Positions 51,101 to 62,375 of a DNA stretch of 64,000 nucleotides are shown piece after piece. Source of the DNA: Beroe forskalii (Eukaryota > Ctenophora > Nuda > Beroida > Beroidae). Numbering within the stretch: position 1 is the first letter of the stretch; every line of letters begins with the position of its first letter. The DNA lies in the NCBI GenBank assembly GCA_011033025.1, contig WFMF01000232.1, positions 1-64,000 on the forward strand, written 5' to 3'. The notes beneath the pieces were generated by a model. The model had not been told where the DNA came from, made no database searches, and was given only the letters and a program-made list of their open reading frames with translations. The position numbers and the translations under genes were made by a program.

Positions 51101-54100
51101 TAGCTAGCTGTAGCCCACAATGTAAAGGATGCCACTAAACCAAGCTACTCTGACGCGACTGATATTATAAAGGAGCACTTAGATGCATGAAAATGTACCA
51201 ACCACCACCACGACGACACACGGTCGCGCGCAGCACCTATTTCAGATTTAACAGTACGCGTAAAGGTAGTATACACACAACCCCCAAAATACACGATCTC
51301 TGCTAACCTATTCTCAATGCCTTTTTGTAAAACAAAAACGCGATTGGGAACAGGAAAAAATATAGATACGCCCCTGGTCTAACCCACTCCCTCCAAACTA
51401 GCTAAAATGTCAGGTTTAGTAAAGTGGTTCCACGGGGATCATTTGAAGAAGAAGAAAAAGAAACGAGGGAAAAGGAGCATTGACCACTACAGGAGTACCA
51501 GACAGCTAGATACCAGACATCTAGATCAGATGGGAAACAGTGCTGTCAAGATAACAGGTTTATTTGGACTCAGGGGAGATATTATTGTGGGATAAGAACC
51601 CTCGATGTGGTTTGAACGGATTTCTTAAACTTCAAAAAGGCGATTATAACGATTGTCTTCTATCAATTTCGTAATACTTTATTTCTAGAAATAAACAATA
51701 AACCCTGCTTCCGCTGAAAATTATTTGCGGATGGTGTCAAGTGTCAATACACCATTTTTCCTAATACCAGAGAATCTCAATGCCATGTTGAATCAAATAG
51801 GAATTTAAAAAATACCTATATTCCAAAGACGAAATATGAATGAAATAAAATTTTATGTTAAAAATAAAACTTTAAAACTTTAAAAATCGGAATCTCGAGA
51901 GAAAACATGACATCTCCCCCAGGGTACTCTGAATAATTCAGTTGCTAGGTACATTGTACAGTTGCTAAGTACATCGCACACAGTTGCTAGGTACATTGTA
52001 CAGTTGCTAGGTACATTGAATACATTACTAGGTACATAACAACGAAATAACATGAAATCCCCCTCCAGGGTACTCGTACAACAGGAGGAGGAACAGCTGT
52101 GTGAGTCTACTGGGGTCAACAGACAGAACCCCCGCCCCCTACTGCACTACCAGTACACCCTACAACGACCCTTCCATAGGTTGGCAAAACCTAAGCTTAA
52201 ATTTGTTACAAGTTCTAATGAAAATCAAGTACTGTAAATTGATAAAGAATTATTGAGATAGGTGCCATTACATCTTGATCGTACATATTTTCATCAGTAT
52301 ATGTCCACTAAACCACCCCACTTGCAGTGTTTTGCAACGTGAGAAGGAACCTCCAGAGCAGCATCTCCACCATCAAATCACAGCCCGTTCTCTCCCGGCT
52401 AGACTCCCAGGGACAAACCATCACCGCAACTCAGGATAGGGTCTTCTACACCCCTCAACCTGACGTCACCGACAGGTTTGTGGCTCTTCTGAGTTCTGTC
52501 AGTGTTTTTCTGTCAGTGTCCATGTTTTTCTGTCAGTGTTTTTCTGTCCATGGCAGTTTAACATTCTGATATATTTGGCCTGTCACATTGCTTGTTCACG
52601 TTTCCTGGCTTGTCAGTCAGCCACCCTGCCGAATGATAATATGAGTCTTTCCCTTTTTGTCTTTCTGAGTACGCCCATCTGTCTTTCTGTCAATCAGTCT
52701 CAATCCGGGCCAGTATGATTGCATTTCAAGATTATAGCTTGTACCATTCAGGGTTAGAATTTAGAATTGCGTTGCCCAACTCCCAAGGAAATGTTCCACT
52801 GCCTGAGTGTTTTTGATAAACTGTCCATGTCCGCAGGAAGTGTAGCATAACCTTCAACGAAGCCACAGTCTACCACCAGTACCAAGCCTCGCAAGAAACC
52901 TCGCCGACGGAAAAGCAGTTCCACACGTGCAAATCACGCGAGCTCAGCAAAACACGTGACCTGGCGCGTGAGCTGGAGAAAGCACGTGACCCGGCCATCA
53001 CGTCACGTGACTACTCAAAGTCACGTGATAAGTCAAAGAGGTCATGTGACATCCAGGGCGGAAGGTGGAGGGATAACATGGTTTACGAATGCTACAGTAA
53101 CAACCAAGGTGTCTTAACTTTCTAATTACTTGATTACAGTATTAATACAGTCAAATCTGCCTCAAAAAGGGGTAAAAAGTGGACAAATTCACACAAGCGA
53201 TTTTTGTATGATTCTATAGTTTTTGCATGAAAAATCGATCTAACAACTTTCCACACCTCTCCGGAGTGTGGAAAGTGTGCCGAAAATCGATTTTTAGCTG
53301 AGGCGCAGCTGACTGATATGTAAAAAATCATCTCGGCTCAGGAAGGTCGTAGAGACTTCATCTTGGGTGGAAAATTTGCGCAATGAGCATGTTTATATAC
53401 AATTGTCAACAAAAATATGCCCTAAAAATGCTCAGGAACGGAACACAGGCGAAAAACAGATTTTTTGGGCAGGTGCAAGACCTGCATATGGCGAATTTCG
53501 TATCTCAGTCCAGGAAGGTCGTAGAGACTTCATCTTGGGCGGAAAATGTGCGCAATGGCCATGTTTATATACAATTGTTGACAAAAATATGCCCTAAAAT
53601 GCTAAGGAACGGAGTAACGGGCGAAAAACAGATTTTTTGGGCCAGCGCAAGACCTGATTTAGGCGAATTTTGTATCTCAGTCCAGGAAGGTCGTAGAGAC
53701 TTCATCTTGGGCGGAAAATGTGCACCAATGGCCATGTTTATATATACAATTGTTCACAAAAATATGCCCTAAAATGCTAAGGAACGGGTAACAGGCGAAA
53801 AACTGATTTTTTGGGCCAACACAAGACCTGATTTAGGCCAATTTGTATCTCAGTCCAGGAAGGTTGTAGAGAGTTCATCTTGGGCGGAAAATGTGCGCAA
53901 TGGCCATGTTTATTGTGTACGACTTGCTGATAAAAGAGTAAAAGGATAAACATGTGCCCTGAAATTCTCAGGAAGAAGTTATAGGCGAAAAATGAAATTT
54001 GGCGATGGTTTGAGACGATTTTCATATAATCACTGTCCAGTAAAAGAGACGGGTAACGGACATTTGATCTCATGACATTTCATCTCAGTTCTCACGGCAC

Positions 54101-57100
54101 TTTATCTTGTAATATTTCAACCCCACGCAAAGGTAAGGATCTGGGTTAGGGTAATTGTAATGGTTAGCGTATGGGTAAGAGTTAGGATTCGGGGTAAGGT
54201 TATAGGGTGATGTTTAGGGTCAGGACAGGGAGATGAAGTATCCTGACATGAAATTTCGTACACCCATAGAGACTTCCGGCTGAGCAGATAATAATTGGAA
54301 TGGTCAGTAGGAAGATAGTACAGAAATGTGTCTAAAACGAGGTAACGATTAACCACCATAAAGGACTGGGCTTTGCCCATTGAGCCCAGTTAAATCCCAA
54401 TCGGTGGGAATAATATTTACACAGTCTGGCTGGGTCAGTCCTCCCAGTGAATCATCTAGACAAAGAGAGGTGGTGCATTATAGCCGCCTTTGGCAGATCT
54501 CTGACTTAATCTGCAGGCAAGCCTTGTCTTGCTTTGCAGTCTGATTGTTGCCACGGGCGTTGGCATCCCGCCGGTCCAGAGGGGTCCAGGAACGGCTGGC
54601 TGCTCTCAGCTGAGGATATCCCTGGCAGTAGGGTGGCATAAAAAACCACCCAGGAGTTCACACCCTTAGCCTAGTGTATTAGGGATAGTCTCCATGCTCA
54701 GCATGGCTGCCACCGGCCTGGCCGATAAAACCCTGGCCGTTTTACTAAGACTAAGACCATACAGGACTGGAATAAATGTCTTGGCCAAGATAGAAAAATC
54801 TTCTATATCAGGCCTGTTAACTGCCAAAAAATCAGTTTTTCGCCCGTTACTCCGTTCCTTAGCATTTTAGGGCATATTTTTGTGAACAATTGTATATAAA
54901 CATGGCCATTGCGCACATTTTCCGCCCAAGATGAAGTCTCTACGACCTTCCTGGACTGAGATAAAAAATTCGCCTAAATCAGGTCTTGCGTCTGCCCGAA
55001 AAAACAGTTTATCACCCGTTACTCCATTCTTTAGCATTTTAGGGCATATTTTTGTGAACAATTGTACATAAACATGGCCAGTGCACACATTTTCCACCCA
55101 AGATGAAGTCTCTACGACCTTCCTGCACTGAGATACAAAATTCGCCTTATGCAGGTCTTGCGCCTGCCCAAAAAATCTGTTTTTCGCCCGTTACTCCGTT
55201 CCTGAGCATTTGAGGGCATATTTTTGTTATTAACAATTGTATATAAACATGCTCATTGCGCACATTTTCCGCCCAAGATGAAGCCTCTACGACCTTCCTG
55301 GGCCGAGATACGATTTTTTACATATCAGTCGGCTCCGCCTCAGCTAAAAATCGATTTTTCGGCACTTTCCACACTCCGGAGGGGTGTGGAAAGTTGTTAG
55401 ATCGATTTTTCATGCAGAAAACTATAGAATCCATGCAAAATCGCTTGGTGTAGAATTTGTCCACTTTTAAATCCAATTTTGACTGTATTATATGTCTCAT
55501 TGATAAATTTGAAAATTCAAACTCCCCATTGTAAAATACCAGCACAGAAGTGAGTCAAGAGAGGATCTTACTGTTTTTTGAATGGTTACACAAAAATTAA
55601 CCGCAGCCTAACCAATATCTTCCTGATCCTCTCATTTGACAGTTGCAGCAAGTTCACACAGTTTTCACACAGCTTCTCATGTAGTTTTCACCTTCTCACA
55701 GTTTTTCATTTCACAGTTTCAGATGTTCACAGTTTTCCACACAGCCTTCTCACAGTTTTTCATTTGACAGTTTCAGCTGTTGTGGGTAGCATTGCGGAGT
55801 TAAGCTGGGACCAGATCAAGTGCAATAACGACTACTACCAAGTTATTTCAACTTATTCTACCCTCAAACAAGGTGGGAACAATTCTAAATGGGAATCATT
55901 CTTCAGCTATTTTGATTTCTGCTTCGGCGTGCCATGACCAACTGATAAAACATAATATAATGAATCAAAACTCAAAGCCCAAAGGGAGTCCCCTTCCCTT
56001 CATGCCTTAATTCCCTATCAGAGAACCTCCTCGCATTAACCCCTATTCCTCAGGAAGATGGGGCTGCACCCCGGTCAGCCTCATACAACCCCTGAAAACC
56101 CGTTACACCTCCGCCAACGCTACCAAGATGCTGTTCAAGGAGATAGACATGCTGGCGTACATCAAACATCCCTACATCATACAGTTGCTAGGTAGAATAT
56201 CTAAATGCTTAGTGATCTAAGAAAGAGATTAATTAATGATGAATAAAGAATTAAAGAATTAAAGAAACATATCATATTTTCGATTCTGGCCCCAATGAAG
56301 CGTTCCTCGAATCTTATAATTCCAGGTGTCAGCTCTGGTCCTAATGAAGTGTTCCTGATGACGGACCATCAGGACAAAGGCAGTCTCTTCTCCCTGCTCC
56401 ACAAACAGAATAACAACAGGAAACTGGAGACGGGCACTGTGGTAGACATCGTGTCTCGGGTCTGCTGTGCTCTCAGCTACATTCACAGTCTCGGACTTAT
56501 CCACACTGGGTAGGTTCTTATGATGATATATCCGATAACTGTACCCTCGTCCTTCAAACTCTGAACCAAATTCCCGGGTCCCTTGGTCCGATGTAAAATT
56601 TCGAGCATACAGATCGTACGGTCTACAGTAAATTACAAACACACATTGGGGGAGGTATGTCTAGGTATTGGGTCAAGTGTAAAATTATGAAATTAACCTA
56701 AACTGTTTTACACATATTGTATTTCATTACAATTGGTTTGAGTGGGTGAATAAAAGTTTATTATACTTTAGGCTACTATACGATCAAATTTCAGTTTTCA
56801 CGGTGTACAATACAAACGACTGCTGCTATTGAATAATTAGATATTACTCCGAAGGACTTGTATTTTCTTGTGCAGTATTTCATCACCTTCAAACCCCATG
56901 GGAATTCTTGCAATTTCAACGGCTACATCACATATTCCCATTGCATCAAAGTAGCAACACTGTACACTCATTGATATTGGACTTATTGCAAATGAATGAA
57001 TTTCCACCAGTTGATCGCAGGTATGTTATGAGTCTGACATGAACCACGAATTTAACCCAGTTTATGTAAGCCCAGCATACTTAAAACTATTTCATAATCA

Positions 57101-58849
57101 CATGAATTCTAACAAACGATGTCAGAGTTGCATGATGAATTCTGAAGAATTCTAATTTTCTTCCAATTTGCGACAAAATAGGAAGGCTTTGCTTGCCTCC
57201 TATTTTGTCGCAAATAATAAGAAAATCCGAGGAAACCTGGAATTTATCAGGATTCAGGAGATAATAGCAACATTCTACCACAGGATCAGCAGTCACTCCA
57301 TCCTGATGGGTCGGAGCATTAAACTTGGGTAACTTGGGGTACGTGCAGCCCATCAACAGCAACCTGACCTTCAACACAGGGAACTTCTGGCAGTGGAATG
57401 ATGCGTGGATCAACGAGGTGAATATTTAGGGGGAGCATTCAGTGGTGCGAATTAGGTGTTGGTTCTAAACTCATGATTTGAATTTTATTGCACTACTTAG
57501 CTACTATAAGACTATAGTTTGATGTTAAATAAAAGGAAATGTCTCAACTCTCTGACTGAAACCCTGTTTCTCCATTTTACCTCAACCACATTTCACAAAT
57601 CATGATTGTAGCCCTGTTCCACTGCATTCCTGTTTACAGCAGCCCTTCATTAATCATTACAACCCCAGGAATGCTTTACTCCCAGCGAGTGACGTGTACA
57701 GTGTAGGCTGTGTGTTGTGGGAGTGTCTCACTGGCAAGATACCTTGGGATGGATACACCAGAGAAACTGTGATCTTCCAGATATGCAGAGTTAGTGTGTT
57801 GATATAATTACTATTATTGTGGGATCTTTTGACTTTTCGAAAAGGACTTTTTAATGAGCATTGTGAATTGTGATAGGTAGGCATACAGATAACTAAACTT
57901 TGCAAATTTCAGGGAAGGAAACTGTTCAAGCCAAAAGGCGAAAAGCTGTTGAGTGAACTGTCCATGCAAATAATAAACAAAAACATTACATCAATCTCGG
58001 CTATTATCAAGAAACTTCGGGTTTATGCTAAACAACAGGCAGTTAAAAAGGGTAAACAACTTGAAATGTTATCAGACATGTAGAAACCTAAATTGAAAGT
58101 GATCAGAATTTGAGTAGAATAAAAATTTAGTCCAACTAATTGAAATTACTTGACAAATTTCAGAATTTGGGAGAATAAAACTGGGAATTTGATTTTTTAT
58201 TTACATTAGAAATACAAAATATCATGTTTTCAAGTTTGTTGACATTTTTATTGTACCACCAATAATAATGATCACCACTTATTTGTGAATTTCGAAAACA
58301 TGTTCAAGGATTATCACTATTTCCATTTAAGATGATATATAATTAATATTGTTGAATCCTAACTTGTAATTTATTTAAAAATCTTTTTTATATTGACTTT
58401 TTGATTTCAGTTTGTGTTTAGTTTTATGTTCATTTTGATAAATGCTTGATATTAAATAAACTAATAAATCAACATTTGACATAGATAAATGTTGACTTTT
58501 TGTATCGACTATGAGTTTTGTATTACTGCATTTTGTGTAACTAAATAATTCTGTTTTAATGTGAAGTCAAAATTATATGAGAGTAAAAATTTACAGGGTG
58601 TAACATTAATTCCTGGTTGCTACCTACTCCATTGAATTCCTATACAACATTGATTTTGGACTGAAACAAGTAGCTAAAGCTGTTGATGTCTATCAAATAT
58701 TCTACTTTAAAATTTAGAAGTGCAAATGGCTGAATTCTGGTTTACTCACCACCAACAAGAAGCTTATTCCCATCACTGATGTCTTTGATGGCATCATCCA
58801 CACTGTCACAAAACTGTGCACTACAGGCTCTTGTTGTTGATATCAGTCT
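39159..58849 (-). CDS. OXCT1: Succinyl-CoA:3-ketoacid CoA-transferase (SCOT), first exon beyond recognition
   Basis: Exons that join with matching phase: 58750-58849, 49791-49880, 49314-49450, 46783-46932, 46388-46555, 45650-45756, 44904-45015, 42924-43006, 40748-40869, 40217-40344, 39998-40116, 39517-39618, 39159-39203 (stop). The enzyme is mitochondrial and transfers CoA from succinyl-CoA to acetoacetate in ketone body use. Seen: [63 protein letters not shown], the catalytic Glu in [44 protein letters not shown] and the C-terminal [10 protein letters not shown]. The transit peptide exon was not found. The intron between the first two visible exons is almost 9 kb and holds the whole TEX14-like gene on the other strand. 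Confidence 0.95.
39461..39540 (-). repeat. Duplicated donor end of OXCT1 exon 39517-39618
   Basis: About 50 bases including the exon end and donor (plus strand CTTACCTCGAATGAAGCAGC) recur directly downstream in the intron, with an intact second GTAAG donor. Confidence 0.85.
40351..40585. repeat. Roughly 41-bp tandem repeat carrying CRE palindromes
   Basis: Seven units of about 35-41 bases, each with a GACGTCAT-type core and TTATAATGGTGAA. Five contain a perfect TGACGTCA (CREB/ATF consensus). The first abuts the acceptor of OXCT1 exon 40217-40344. Confidence 0.85.
41085..42300. repeat. Three-copy tandem repeat of about 410-420 bp
   Basis: Units start near 41094, 41515 and 41930 with GATGTTCTAGCCCAAAA or a remnant, and share GTCATGATT, GCGCGTTCCGTAG, ATCATGATACGG and GACACTTTTATGACAAAAA. 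The third is more diverged. It lies in an OXCT1 intron. Confidence 0.85.
43424..43446. repeat. AAT microsatellite
   Basis: Simple AAT repeat, about seven copies. Confidence 0.8.
43655..44593 (-). mobile_element. LINE ORF1-like protein inside an OXCT1 intron
   Basis: Intact frame of 312 residues: a coiled-coil N-terminal half, then an RRM-like region ([14 protein letters not shown] ... [20 protein letters not shown]) typical of ORF1 proteins of CR1/L2/jockey-like LINEs, ending in [11 protein letters not shown]. No reverse transcriptase is attached. It could be a recent insertion truncated by assembly or a domesticated ORF1; the first is likelier. Confidence 0.6.
45757..46195 (-). repeat. Acceptor-derived minisatellite before OXCT1 exon 45650-45756
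   Basis: Irregular units of GGGGTACTTAGG type, then several copies of CTCTTCTACCTGCAG-like sequence (about 45910, 45978, 46088, 46137, 46181). All lie directly upstream, on the minus strand, of the used acceptor. Some copies keep the CAG acceptor. Confidence 0.75.
46262..46400 (-). repeat. Repeated donor end of OXCT1 exon 46388-46555
   Basis: Two to three copies of the exon end plus donor (plus strand TACCTCAGCGATGGTGATGT and ACCTCATCAATAATGATG) lie in the following intron. Confidence 0.75.
46849..47535 (-). repeat. 126-bp tandem array copying an OXCT1 acceptor and exon start
   Basis: The true exon start with its acceptor is followed upstream by four full copies and a partial one. The TGCTAGTGTA landmark falls at 46921, 47047, 47173, 47299 and 47425, exactly 126 bases apart. 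Each copy has an AG acceptor and codes for the same [13 protein letters not shown] start. Confidence 0.95.
47642..47686. repeat. Perfect 15-bp inverted repeat
   Basis: AATATCCGTAGTTGT at 47642 and its reverse complement ending at 47686, with a 15-base loop. Confidence 0.7.
47700..49240. other. OXCT1 intron sequence without recognised content
   Basis: AT-rich; I see no exon or element with support. Confidence 0.4.
49445..49690 (-). repeat. Tandem copies of the acceptor and exon start of OXCT1 exon 49314-49450
   Basis: Four further copies of CCAGACCAAAGTCATCAACT (plus strand), with or without CCTGAAAA, follow the genuine one. Inside, at 49524-49550, is a perfect 27-base palindrome whose arm is CCATCTGATCCAA. 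Confidence 0.85.
50516..50640. promoter_or_regulatory. CpG-rich patch upstream of the TEX14-like gene, possible promoter
   Basis: Local GC-rich stretch with two CACGTG boxes (50535, 50554) and a TTCCCGCC E2F-type site at 50579, about 0.8 kb before the TEX14-like start. Inferred from composition only. Confidence 0.3.
51407..58083 (+). CDS. TEX14-like pseudokinase
   Basis: Exons 51407-51557, 52071-52179, 52328-52475, 52837-53108, 55777-55872, 56054-56191, 56326-56509, 57284-57417, 57640-57789, 57913-58083 join to about 516 residues. The N-terminal half is basic and low in complexity, with RD/SK repeats. The C-terminal half is a kinase-like domain: [64 protein letters not shown] is HTG, the catalytic-loop Asn is replaced, and DFG reads NLG, so it should not phosphorylate. 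The [12 protein letters not shown] and LGNLGY pattern recalls TEX14, a germ-cell bridge protein (tentative; another pseudokinase is possible). One extra G in GGG at 57327-57329 breaks the frame. It is nested in an OXCT1 intron. The ATG follows AAACTAG by five bases. Confidence 0.72.
53148..55485. mobile_element. Foldback/MITE-like element with mariner-type ends
   Basis: Long inverted repeat: 53148-53950 is the inverse of about 54830-55485. Termini CAGTCAAA ... TTTGACTG are flanked by TA on both sides, the target duplication of Tc1/mariner elements. Each arm contains three to four direct repeats of about 170 bases (core GGAAGGTCGTAGAGACTTCA). The central loop (about 53.95-54.83 kb) holds unrelated repeats. 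No transposase is present. It is inserted in a TEX14-like intron. Confidence 0.88.
54685..54765 (+). repeat. Dispersed repeat fragment, copy 2
   Basis: Near-identical to 28370-28450 (GTCTCCATGCTCAGCATGG). It lies within the loop of the foldback element. Confidence 0.6.
57167..57214. repeat. 16-bp perfect hairpin in a TEX14-like intron
   Basis: TTTGCGACAAAATAGG at 57167 and its inverse at 57199-57214, with a 16-base loop, 70 bases before exon 57284-57417. Confidence 0.75.
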
Positions 58850-59261
58850 CTAGAATGCAATCAATAAATGAAAGATATAGTATATCAATAAAATAGAAAT
58901 CTCTTCATCAGAACTGACAAGTCAGATAAGCATTTCTGTTAAAATAACATAAAATCTAATGTGAGATTTGATGGTTCATTGATTCATTGTTTCAATATTG
59001 TTTCATTGAATAATCCATCCATTGAATATGAAGACTGCTTTGTACCTTTGACAATAGGTTATTCACCACTAAATGTTGTTTCCCAAGTACTTTCCTCAAC
59101 ATGTCTTTATCACTGTCCTTTCAATCCATTGAACCTAGGATAATTTTACAATAAGTGCAACAATAACTGTTGCCTTAAATTCATCAAAATGTTATTAAGC
59201 AAACCATACAATTTAAAAAAAACTTGATACAATATATTGTCATATTATCTTATTATCTTAT

Positions 59262-61440
59262 TTGAATTAAAAAGAAAACTTTCTTCAAGACATCAATCTG
59301 CAAGACTTTTCTCCAACTCCATACTTGAACTCCAACATGATCCCTTTAGGTAATGTGATGTAGAGAGCAGCAGGATCTAAATGAGTCACACCAAGATGAG
59401 TGGTGTGCAGGCATCTTCAGTCCAATACCTACCTCAGCTTTTGGGGTGTTTAAATTGCGAGAGCTTTTTATGAGGTAGGCCCCCCAGCAGTCACCCCCTG
59501 GTACCAGGGTATAGCACCGTCAAGTGCAGTGACCACCTGCCTGAATGAAACTGAAACTTGTGCTCTTTGGTCTTTGAATGTACTCCAAGCATCAAGAAAT
59601 TAAGCTACAAACTTAGTGAAGAGGAGTAGAGGACCGGTGGATGGATCTGGGTTATTTGTGTCCTTTTACGTTGCACATTAATAAATTAATGAGAAGTGGC
59701 ATGCATCCTGATCCAATACTCCATCTTGAGAGATGCTTCTCCTGAAAATCAGGGTTAAAACATATTTGAATTAAAAAGAAAACTTTCTTCAAGACATCAA
59801 TCTGCAATCTACTTTTCTCCAACTCCATACTTGAACTCCAACATGATCCCTTTAGGTAATGCGATGTAGAGAGCAGCAGGATCTAAATGAGTCACACCAA
59901 GATGAGTGGTGTGCAGGCATCTTCAGTCCAATACCTACCTCAGCTTTCGGGGTGTTTAAATTGCGAGAGCTTTTTATGAGGTAGGCCCCCCAGCAGTCAC
60001 CCCCTGGTACCAGGGTATAGCACCGTCAAGTGCAGTGACCACCTGCCTGAATGAAACTGAAACTTGTGCTCTTTGGTCTTTGAATGTACTCCAAGCATCA
60101 AGAAATTAAGCAACAAACTTAGTGAAGAGGAGTAGAGGACCGGTGGATGGATCCGGGTTAGATAGATAGATAGATAGATAGTTGATGGAAGGCTTACTAA
60201 AGCCCCCGTAGTGCCCCCAACACACAGGATTGGAGGACATATATGCCCGACCATACCCTTCCAGAAACATTGGCCGACATGGTTCCTTGGTGGTATGCGA
60301 GTAGTAATCATATTTAGTACTCCAGTGAATACGTCTCTGCATTAGCATAGCTCTAGTGCAGAGATATGATTGTGATGACTGCAGTCGGCCCTGTCTAGTG
60401 AAACCAGGTAGGATGTGGGGTCTCTATAACTAGACTGGATCCAGTGTTCTGGTAGTTCCACATGCTCCAACTGCTGCAACAATGCCCTCAAAAAGTTAGT
60501 GCTGCACACAGGTTTTCCATTGGCTAGTGCCTATGCACAGCCGTACAGGGAGGCCTGCACACTGCACAGGGGACATGATCAATTGTACCTAGGGAGTAGT
60601 CCTGAAATAGTTGCTGGAAGGTTTCCTGAAAGGGTTGGTCATTGAGACTTTTATGGTAACAACATTACTGATAAGCTGCATGCAGCATGCGCATGCGCTG
60701 CGCTCATGATAAGCTCGAAAATGATTTGAATAGGTGTAATTGGTGGGATCTGGGTGTGTTCGTTTGCATCTGTTTGCGATCAAAGTGGAGTTGTGACTCA
60801 TAGTATACCTTGTGCTAATCTGCTTGTCAGATCACCAGTCTCTGGGAGATGCCTGAAGGGGGAAAAGAGGAGGAAAGTAGCAGAACTGCAAGCAAGAAAA
60901 GGGATTCTAGGGAACTGGGGAAGAAGGGGGTTAGGAGGGAAGGAAAAAGAGAGCCAAGGAAAGGGCTGCGTGGTGTGAAGGAGGGTGAAAACAGGGGGGG
61001 ACAGAGAAGTGGGATGATATGGACACAGAACTGGATGAGAGTCAGCTCTGTGCTGCCTGAACCTTAGCGAGACCCGGGGTGCACCTGGCAGAGCCGGCAA
61101 GTCGGAGGGTGGAATAGGATTTAGTTGGCTGCCTCAGACACAAGAAGTGCCAGAGACAAGACCACCTTATAAGAGAACATGCTGCGCAATATCCTCCCAA
61201 GGACCCCTGGATCCGGGTTATTTGTGTCCTTTTACGTTGCACATTAATAAATTAATGAGAAGTGGCATGCATCCTGATCCAATACTCCATCTTGAGAGAT
61301 GCTTCTCCTGAAAATCAGGGTTAAAACATATTTGAATTAAAAAGAAAACTTTCTTCAAGACATCAATCTGCAAGACTTTTCTCCAACTCCATACTTGAAC
61401 TCCAACATGATCCCTTTAGGTAATGCGATGTAGAGAGCAG
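59262..61440 (+). repeat. Tandem units with a nested insertion, absent from the left arm
   Basis: A unit starting TTTGAATTAAAAAGAAAACT occurs at about 59262, 59768 and 61330. The segment GTCCTTTTACGTTGCACATT occurs at about 59660 and 61226. About 1.05 kb (60158-61206), flanked on both sides by GGATCCGGGTTA and starting with a GATA microsatellite, is inserted in one unit. Confidence 0.8.
60158..60181. repeat. GATA microsatellite
   Basis: Simple GATA repeat, about five to six copies, at the border of the 60158-61206 insertion. Confidence 0.85.
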
Positions 61441-61559
61441 CAGGATATTATCTTATTATTGATTTAGATAGACCAAAAGCTTAAGGTAGGTATTGGACTG
61501 ATCAGTCCAATACAGTACTGATGATGCCTGCAGGCCACTCATCTTGGTGTGACTCACTT

Positions 61560-61960
61560 AGATCTTAGGGTAACTTGAGCCATCCATCTAGGCCAGTATA
61601 ATGCCAGTATTGCACCTTTATCTCGCCAGTAATGTGCCATTATTAGACCTACCTCAAGCCGTTACCACGCCAGTATCATGCAAGTAGTGCCCCAGTAGCA
61701 CATGAGTAGCATGCCAGTAGCACACCAGTAGCACGTCAGTAGCATATCAGTAGCACACCAGTATTGCGCCAGTATCATGCCAGCACCACGCTGGTTCACA
61801 CCAGTATGGCACCAGTCAAAACTAACTTAAAGCCAGGACACCAGTAACATGCCAGTATATGATCTGATAGTGTCATGCCACTGGCATCCTGGCTTTAAGT
61901 CACCTTCAACTGGCACAATACTGGCATGCTACTGGCACAGTAATGGTGTGCTGCAATGCT
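61560..61960 (-). repeat. TACTGGCAC-type tandem repeat (right arm)
   Basis: Inverted counterpart of 25140-25540. Confidence 0.85.
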
Positions 61961-62375
61961 ACCATTTACTTACATAATACCCCTCACATTCAGGTACAGC
62001 TACATTTTTTGAAGGATTTACTTCTATTCCAACAGCCATATGGCCAATGACAGGAATCATAGGATTCAAGTATAATCAAGCCAGTGACAGTTAACGAAGT
62101 CCAAGACTTTGCAGTTTGCTGCAATGGCCAGATCCTCATTCAACTCTCCTGCACAGTTTCCTGTATACTCAGCTGAGTGAACCATGTGGCTGTATAGGCT
62201 TGAGATACCTAGTATCTTTCACCCATAATTCATTGGGAATGCAGGGAATTGAACTACAGAAATCGAGCCTGACTAGATACCAGAACACAAAGTGACCATC
62301 ATAATAACATAGTGGTTTAACATCTTCAAATCATAATCATAATCATATTGTAACTAAAATGGATCTGTTAATATA

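Noticed and set aside
53367-53772. Overlapping open frames on the plus strand
   Set aside because: They are made by the 170-base direct repeats of the foldback element and have no protein-like composition.
54120-54235. TTAGGG-like motifs
   Set aside because: Too few and too degenerate for an internal telomere array.
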